The position numbers and the translations under genes were made by a program. A stretch of 11,780 nucleotides of DNA from NCBI GenBank assembly GCA_013362195.1, contig JABFWM010000500.1, forward strand, positions 1 to 11,780. The letters run 5' to 3'. Below are positions 7,838 to 11,780 of the stretch, in pieces; the first letter of the stretch is position 1; every line of letters begins with the position of its first letter. The notes beneath the pieces are model-generated. The model saw nothing but the letters and a program-made list of their open reading frames with translations, did no database searches and was not told where the DNA came from. This DNA is from Acidobacteriota bacterium. Its GTDB lineage: Bacteria > Acidobacteriota > Vicinamibacteria > Vicinamibacterales > 2-12-FULL-66-21.

Positions 7838-8016
7838 CCCGCAATGCTACGTGACCCGGTCTGTCATCCCGGTGCCGTACGATGCAGAACATGCCACGGA
7901 CACGCCGCGGCGGGGCTGCGGAATCTGCACGCTTTTGCACGGCAGGCGAAAGTCGGCTGTCCCCGCAACTTGCTGCAGGAGCGGTAGCTATGCGACCATC
8001 GCGATCGCGTTTTCGC

Positions 8017-8046
8017 TTGACACCTCCGCCGTGCGGATTCTAGAAT
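8017..8046 (+). promoter_or_regulatory. Sigma-70 type promoter of recA
   Basis: A perfect -35 box TTGACA (8017-8022) and a near-consensus -10 box TAGAAT (8041-8046, five of six) are separated by 18 bases. Transcription would begin near 8053, leaving a leader of about 90 bases before recA. It is the clearest promoter in the window. Confidence 0.8.
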
Positions 8047-8079
8047 GCGACGACCGACGGAGAGCTGAGACCCTACGTT

Positions 8080-8123
8080 GTGCGGGTGATGTCCGGACGC
8101 ATTCCGCCATCCGGACCCCGCAC
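8080..8123 (+). promoter_or_regulatory. Interrupted hairpin in the recA leader
   Basis: An outer stem of seven pairs (GTGCGGG at 8080-8086 with CCCGCAC at 8117-8123) stacks on an inner stem of six pairs (GTCCGG at 8091-8096 with CCGGAC at 8111-8116). A TGAT bulge interrupts the left strand, and the right strand is continuous. The loop is 14 bases. All thirteen pairs are Watson-Crick. The structure ends 9 bases before the AAGGAG ribosome binding site. No T run follows, so it is not an intrinsic terminator. A role in mRNA stability or translation control is inferred. Confidence 0.6.
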
Positions 8124-8132
8124 CCCCGATGC

Positions 8133-8138
8133 AAGGAG
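8133..8138 (+). promoter_or_regulatory. Ribosome binding site of recA
   Basis: AAGGAG lies four bases before the ATG at 8143 and is the strongest Shine-Dalgarno sequence in the window. It fixes the recA start. The upstream in-frame GTG at 8080 falls inside the leader hairpin and is not used. Confidence 0.85.
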
Positions 8139-8142
8139 CCAC

Positions 8143-9174
8143 ATGGCAGACGACCGTAACGACCGCGAGCGCTTGAAGGCCATCGAGCTGGCCGTGGGCC
8201 AGATCGAGAAGCAGTTCGGCAAGGGTTCCATCATGCGCCTCGGCCAGAAGGACGTCGTCGCGCAGATTCCCGCGATTTCGACCGGCGCCGTCAGTCTCGA
8301 CTACGCGCTCGGCATCGGCGGCATGCCCCGCGGCCGCGTGATCGAGATCTTCGGGCCGGAGTCGTCCGGCAAGACCACACTCGCGCTGCAGGTGATTGCC
8401 GAAGCGCAGAAAAACGGCGGCATGGCGGCGTTCGTCGACGCCGAGCATGCGCTCGATGCGCAGTACGCGCGCAAGCTGGGCGTCGACCTCGACAACCTGC
8501 TCGTCTCGCAGCCCGACAACGGCGAACAGGCGCTCGAGATCGTGGAAGTGCTGGTGCGCTCCGGCGGGGTGGACGTCGTCGTGGTCGACTCGGTCGCCGC
8601 GCTCGTCCCGCGCGCGGAAATCGAAGGCGAGATGGGCGAAGCGCAAATGGGCCTGCAGGCGCGCCTGATGTCGCAGGCGCTGCGCAAGCTCACCGGCATC
8701 GTCTCGAAGTCGAAGACCTGCCTCATCTTCATCAATCAGCTGCGCGAGAAGATTGGCGTGATGTTCGGCAATCCGGAAACGACCACGGGTGGGCGGGCGC
8801 TGAAGTTCTATGCGTCGGTCCGCGTCGACATCCGCCGTATCGGCGCAATCAAGGACGGCGACACCGTCGTCGGCGGGCGCACGCGCGTGAAGATCGTGAA
8901 GAACAAGGTCGCGCCGCCGTTCCGCGAGGCGGAGTTCGACGTCATGTATGGCGAAGGAATTTCGCGCGAGGGCGACCTCCTCGATCTCGCCGTCGATCGG
9001 AAGATTGTCGAGAAGAGCGGCACCTGGTTCGCCTTCGCGGGCGAACGTCTCGGTCAGGGACGCGAGAACGTGAAGCAGTTCCTCAGGGACAACCCGCCGA
9101 TCTTCAAGTCGATCGAAGAAAAGGTGCGGAAGGAGCTCGGCCTGGTCGCGAAGGACGTCGAAGTCGCAGTGTAG
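8143..9174 (+). CDS. recA: Recombinase RecA
   Basis: RecA coats single-stranded DNA, drives strand exchange in recombinational repair and triggers LexA autocleavage. The 343-residue product is full length. It has the N-terminal oligomerisation helix (ERLKAIELAVGQIEKQFGKG), Walker A GPESSGKTT at 71-79, the FVDAEHALD catalytic-glutamate region, Walker B-like VDVVVVDSVAAL, and the DNA-binding L1 (EGEMGEAQMGLQARLMSQ) and L2 (GVMFGNPETTTGG) loops. FINQLREKIG precedes L2. The C-terminal domain ends in KDVEVAV and lacks the long acidic tail of E. coli RecA. The start is set by the strong AAGGAG at 8133-8138. It is a single-gene unit here: its own promoter lies upstream, and the next gene converges 48 bases after the stop. 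That gap has only a weak GCGCG-TTGA-CGCGC stem without a T run. No RecX gene follows. Confidence 0.98.
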   Translation: MADDRNDRERLKAIELAVGQIEKQFGKGSIMRLGQKDVVAQIPAISTGAVSLDYALGIGGMPRGRVIEIFGPESSGKTTLALQVIAEAQKNGGMAAFVDAEHALDAQYARKLGVDLDNLLVSQPDNGEQALEIVEVLVRSGGVDVVVVDSVAALVPRAEIEGEMGEAQMGLQARLMSQALRKLTGIVSKSKTCLIFINQLREKIGVMFGNPETTTGGRALKFYASVRVDIRRIGAIKDGDTVVGGRTRVKIVKNKVAPPFREAEFDVMYGEGISREGDLLDLAVDRKIVEKSGTWFAFAGERLGQGRENVKQFLRDNPPIFKSIEEKVRKELGLVAKDVEVAV

Positions 9175-9222
9175 GACGCGCGTTGACGCGCCGTCACGTG
9201 TGGATGGCGGGCTTTTCAACCC

Positions 9223-10599
9223 TCAACGGGCGATCATCATCGCCGCCCACACGATCGTCGGCACCATCTGCATCACCACGCGATCGAGCGAGGTCGCGAG
9301 CTGCCACCCGAGATCCTTCGGGCTGACCAGATACGCGGCCATATACGCCACGATCATCGCCGCCATCACCGGCCAGGCGGCGCGGGCCCCCGCGTCGGCT
9401 GGCCGCGCCATCCCGCGCGTGCCCACGATCAGCGCCATCGCCGGCACCACGCCGACGACGGTCGCGCCGCTGAACCAGAGCTCTCGCGCCATTGCCGTGG
9501 CCACCGCGTGTAGGCGGGCGGCGGTGAACAGGTTCGCGGCCGCCCCGGCGAGCGACTGCTCGGCGACGAAGTAACTGGGCGGCGCAAGCACGCGCTTGAA
9601 CACCAGCAACGCAACCAGCACCGGCGCCGCGCCCAGCGCGAACGGCGCCAGCACGCGCAGCGCCGCGAAACCGCCTGACCGCAGCATCGCGACGATCGCG
9701 GCGAGCGTGAAGACCACGAAAAACGCCGCCCCTTCGTTCTTCGTCCAGGCGGCCAGCGCCGCGGACATGCCCGCCGTCCCCCACCACCATCGCGCGTCCG
9801 GCGAGTGGGCCGCCTGGCCGGCGGCGATGAACGCGAGCAGCATGAACGCGGCGAGCGGCACGTCCGCGCACTGCGCGGGTGCATAGCGCACGAACGAGGG
9901 GCACGCCAGGATCGCGGCAGCGGTCAGGCACGCGCGCCCGGCGCCGTGCACCCGGCCGACCGACGCGGCCGCGGCGATCACGATGGTTGCCGCACTGCCC
10001 GCCGCAAACAGGATCGGCGCGACCACGCTCTCGCTGCCCGCGTAGAGCCACGCGCGCGCGATCGAGGCAGATACCAGCGGTGGATAGTCCGGATGCGACC
10101 ACGCGAGGACGGGCGCGAACGCCTGGCGCCACGGCCCGGTGACGCCGCGGAAGAAGAAACGCGCGCGCAGGTTCCACTGCGCCCACGCGTCCCATTCGCC
10201 GTGCGGCGCGACCGCGGACGACGCGGCGAAGGACGCGATGGCCAGCGCGGCGATCGGCAGCAGGATCAGCACCGCCGCCGTGGCGCGCCACTGCGGATGC
10301 GGAGCGCTCGCCGGCGTTGCCGTGGGCGGCTGACGCGCGCGTTCGCCGCCGGCGCGGCGCGACAGCGTCAGCGCCGAGATGATCGCGACCCACACGATTA
10401 CGTCGCCGGTCAGGACCACCGCCCGTGACGTCGCGCCAAGGAGCAGCAGGCCCGGCCACACCACCGAGGCGAGGCCGAATGCGATCGCGAGCGTCACCGC
10501 GAGATCCTCCCCGCGCACCACCCGCGCCGGTGACAGGCGGCGCGCCGCAATCCAGGCGGCCATCGCCGGCAGTCCGATGCCGACCAGCGCGCCGATCAC
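9223..10599 (-). CDS. Polytopic membrane protein, GT-C (family 39-like) glycosyltransferase
   Basis: The 458-residue product is dominated by membrane helices, with about ten or more hydrophobic segments. Conserved polar motifs of GT-C mannosyltransferase-like proteins are visible. GEWDAWAQWNLRARFFF (about 134-150) has D137 in the first large external loop, where GT-C enzymes place the catalytic acid. SHPDYPPLVSASIARAW is near 168-184, and TKNEG near 286-290 follows a helix. Such enzymes move sugars from polyprenyl-phosphate donors at the outer face of the membrane; donor and acceptor are unknown here. The start is GTG at 10599-10597, whose GTGA overlaps the stop of the preceding gene by four bases, a classic coupled junction. 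An open frame extends further upstream, but its arginine-rich translation is the shadow of that neighbour. Membrane nature is certain; the glycosyltransferase call is by motif only. Confidence 0.72.
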   Translation of the reverse strand: MIGALVGIGLPAMAAWIAARRLSPARVVRGEDLAVTLAIAFGLASVVWPGLLLLGATSRAVVLTGDVIVWVAIISALTLSRRAGGERARQPPTATPASAPHPQWRATAAVLILLPIAALAIASFAASSAVAPHGEWDAWAQWNLRARFFFRGVTGPWRQAFAPVLAWSHPDYPPLVSASIARAWLYAGSESVVAPILFAAGSAATIVIAAAASVGRVHGAGRACLTAAAILACPSFVRYAPAQCADVPLAAFMLLAFIAAGQAAHSPDARWWWGTAGMSAALAAWTKNEGAAFFVVFTLAAIVAMLRSGGFAALRVLAPFALGAAPVLVALLVFKRVLAPPSYFVAEQSLAGAAANLFTAARLHAVATAMARELWFSGATVVGVVPAMALIVGTRGMARPADAGARAAWPVMAAMIVAYMAAYLVSPKDLGWQLATSLDRVVMQMVPTIVWAAMMIAR

Positions 10600-11009
10600 G
10601 GACGCGCCCGTCGCATCAGCGCGAAGTCGGTGTCGAACGTCCTGACCGGCACGTACGCAGACGCGTCCGGCAGGGTCGCGGCGATTGACGGCGGCGAAAC
10701 GATGACGAATTCGGCGGCTCCGGGCTCGATGAGACGCGGCGCCAGCGCGTATTGAAGGAAGTAGTACTCCCGTTCCTGCGCCGGCGAGCCGGCACGCGCG
10801 CCTTGCACGAGGCCGACGCTCCGGTCTGCCGGGAGGTATGGAATCAGGTCGGCGTAGTAGCGATCCCAGGTGACGTCGGGTGCGGGACGCTGCGCCTGCT
10901 GCAGCCGCGACCAGAGGCGCCAGTTCGCGCTGAGGCGGGGTACCGCCGCGCATGCCGAGTGCAGCAGGATCGCCGCGGCAACGAGCGTCCCGAGCCATGC
11001 GCCTCTCAT
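10596..11009 (-). CDS. Hypothetical membrane-anchored protein next to GT-C-like gene
   Basis: I do not recognise a named family. The 137-residue product begins MRGAWLGTLVAAAILLHSACA, with an N-terminal hydrophobic helix that could be a signal peptide or single anchor (C20 gives SAC-A, a weak lipobox only). The rest is soluble and probably extracytoplasmic. It has IPYLPADRSVGLVQGA near 58-73, EREYYFLQYALAPRLIEPG near 79-97, a strand EFVIVSPP, and a C-terminal PVRTFDTDFALMRRARP. The YYFLQYALAPR and FxxDFALMRR pattern resembles small proteins encoded beside membrane glycosyltransferases in Acidobacteria, as far as I recall. Its stop overlaps the start of the GT-C-like gene by four bases, so the two are coupled and probably work together. 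It starts 14 bases after the FHA gene's stop, with AGGATC near that stop as a distant ribosome binding site. Confidence 0.72.
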   Translation of the reverse strand: MRGAWLGTLVAAAILLHSACAAVPRLSANWRLWSRLQQAQRPAPDVTWDRYYADLIPYLPADRSVGLVQGARAGSPAQEREYYFLQYALAPRLIEPGAAEFVIVSPPSIAATLPDASAYVPVRTFDTDFALMRRARP

Positions 11010-11023
11010 CGAAGCGCGAGATC

Positions 11024-11780
11024 CTATCGCACCGGCGGAGCGGCCGTAAACTGGACCTTCAGGCGGGCCGCGCCGAGGACGATCTCGTCGCCCGCTTCGA
11101 GCCGTGTCCCGCGCGCGCCGGCCGGGACCCGTACGGTGCGCCCGTTGCGGATGATGTTCGTCCCGTGAACGCTGTGATCGTCCCACACGCGATACCTGCC
11201 GCGCGCCTCGTCGTACTCGATGTGCGCGTGACGGCGCGACACCGTGTCGTTGTCGCCGGCCTCGTCCTGAAAGGCGATGTGATTGGTGCGCACGAGGCGC
11301 TGCCGCTGGTCGAATACCTCCGCGCGCCGGCCGATATCGATCCGCCCGCCCTTGAACACGTACGCGCGCTGATCGGCCGTGCCCTTGACGACGGTCAGAC
11401 GAATCGGCACGCACGACGCCGGCGCGGGCTCCGCGTCGACGGCTGGCGCGGGCGCCGCCGCCCTTGCCACACGCTCGAACTCCACGTGGTATTCGCGCGA
11501 GATCCAGTCGGGGCCGGACGCGCGCGCGAAGACAATCTCCGTCTCGAGGTCCGCGGCGGAACAGCCGGCGCTGCGCAGCCGCTCGACGAGGCGCTCGGCG
11601 AGCGAGGGCGGGCCGTCGAGCACCGCGGCGAGCCGGCCGCGGGCTTCCTTGTCCTTCGCCGCCGCCACCAGGTGCACCCGCACCTGATTGAACGGAAACG
11701 CGCGCCGTCCCCGCCCGACGTCCTGAACATGCTGCTCCGCGCGATCGAGCACCGCGTGGACGACTTCAATGGGGGTGATC
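11024..11780 (-). CDS. DUF3662-like and FHA domain protein (5' end outside window)
   Basis: The frame is open to the right edge, giving 252 visible codons plus a partial one, so the true start is probably beyond the window. A GTG at 11752 is a possible but less likely start, because PIEVVHAVLDRAEQ upstream of it looks like real protein. The first part (about 1-105 of the fragment) resembles the DUF3662/FhaA N-terminal domain: GRRAFPFNQVRVHLVA, a helical LAERLVERLRSAG segment and REYHVEFERV. A Pro/Ala-rich linker follows. The C-terminal FHA domain has IDIGRR with R151, VSRRHAHI with S181 and H184, and VHGTNIIRNG with N208, the canonical phosphothreonine-binding residues. FHA proteins of this type act as readers in Ser/Thr kinase signalling or cell-envelope control. 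No kinase gene is visible. The small gene downstream starts 14 bases after this stop. Confidence 0.85.
   Translation of the reverse strand, partial: ITPIEVVHAVLDRAEQHVQDVGRGRRAFPFNQVRVHLVAAAKDKEARGRLAAVLDGPPSLAERLVERLRSAGCSAADLETEIVFARASGPDWISREYHVEFERVARAAAPAPAVDAEPAPASCVPIRLTVVKGTADQRAYVFKGGRIDIGRRAEVFDQRQRLVRTNHIAFQDEAGDNDTVSRRHAHIEYDEARGRYRVWDDHSVHGTNIIRNGRTVRVPAGARGTRLEAGDEIVLGAARLKVQFTAAPPVR

Larger units (their letters stand above)
7838..8142. other. 305-base divergent intergenic region upstream of recA
   Basis: This is the longest non-coding stretch in the window. The right part holds the recA promoter, leader hairpin and ribosome binding site, listed separately. The left part (7838-8016) contains no credible gene: a 50-codon frame from 7891 to 8043 runs through the promoter and has no family character. 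Positions 7942-7971 resemble the conserved core of cobalamin riboswitches (CTGTCCCCGCAACT), but the rest of the aptamer is not evident. I found no E. coli type (CTGT-N8-ACAG) or Gram-positive type (GAAC-N4-GTTC) LexA box. No convincing promoter for the minus-strand DUF457 gene was recognised. Confidence 0.6.

Noticed and set aside
7891..8043. Small 50-codon frame upstream of recA
   Set aside because: No ribosome binding site, Arg-rich composition, and it runs through the recA -35 and ends in the -10 box.
9178..9191. GCGCG-TTGA-CGCGC stem after recA as terminator
   Set aside because: Only five pairs and no T run follows closely. The nearest T run is more than 20 bases further.
9223..10998. 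Longer version of the GT-C-like gene starting at 10998
   Set aside because: The extra 133 N-terminal residues are low-complexity, arginine-rich and overlap the small upstream gene. The GTG at 10599 overlaps that gene's stop as in coupled genes.

Overview
The window is high-GC bacterial chromosome, densely coded, with short gene gaps and a mix of housekeeping genes. System I cytochrome c maturation, a type IV pilus retraction ATPase, a DUF721 replication protein, an FHA/DUF3662 protein and a 48-base repeat carrying the palindrome CCGCCTTCAGGCGG together suggest Acidobacteriota, possibly Vicinamibacteria. That placement is an inference from family resemblance and remembered genomes, not a search result. 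No phage, insertion sequence, CRISPR array, tRNA or rRNA is visible, and I see no clear sign of a new multi-gene system.

Layout from left to right. Positions 1-2729 (minus strand) hold ccmE followed by ccmF. The ccmF reading frame continues without a stop into a CcmH-like cysteine-motif domain and off the left edge. Positions 2934-3500 (minus) hold a Maf nucleotide pyrophosphatase. Diverging from it after only 10 bases is a plus-strand run: a short DUF721 (DciA-like) gene, a thiolase overlapping it by 16 bases, a 48-base tandem repeat, and a 3-hydroxybutyryl-CoA dehydrogenase (3511-5955). A 147-base gap with a strong palindrome precedes pilT (6103-7269), which converges on a YdjM/DUF457-type membrane protein gene (7331-7837, minus). 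A 305-base region, the longest non-coding stretch, precedes recA (8143-9174). It carries a good -35/-10 promoter and a large interrupted hairpin in the leader. The right end (9223-11780, minus) is a tight three-gene set read right to left: a DUF3662-FHA protein cut by the window edge, a small membrane-anchored protein of unknown function, and a polytopic GT-C-like membrane protein whose GTG start overlaps the preceding stop.

How the genes work together. CcmE and CcmF-CcmH act consecutively in attaching heme to apocytochrome c outside the membrane. The thiolase and dehydrogenase catalyse neighbouring steps between acetyl-CoA and 3-hydroxybutyryl-CoA. The right-hand trio may form a cell-surface or signalling unit, but its function cannot be read from the sequence. 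The most notable points are the CcmF-CcmH fusion, its pairing with a CxxxY-type CcmE, the in-frame 48-base repeats between thiolase and dehydrogenase, and the structured recA leader.
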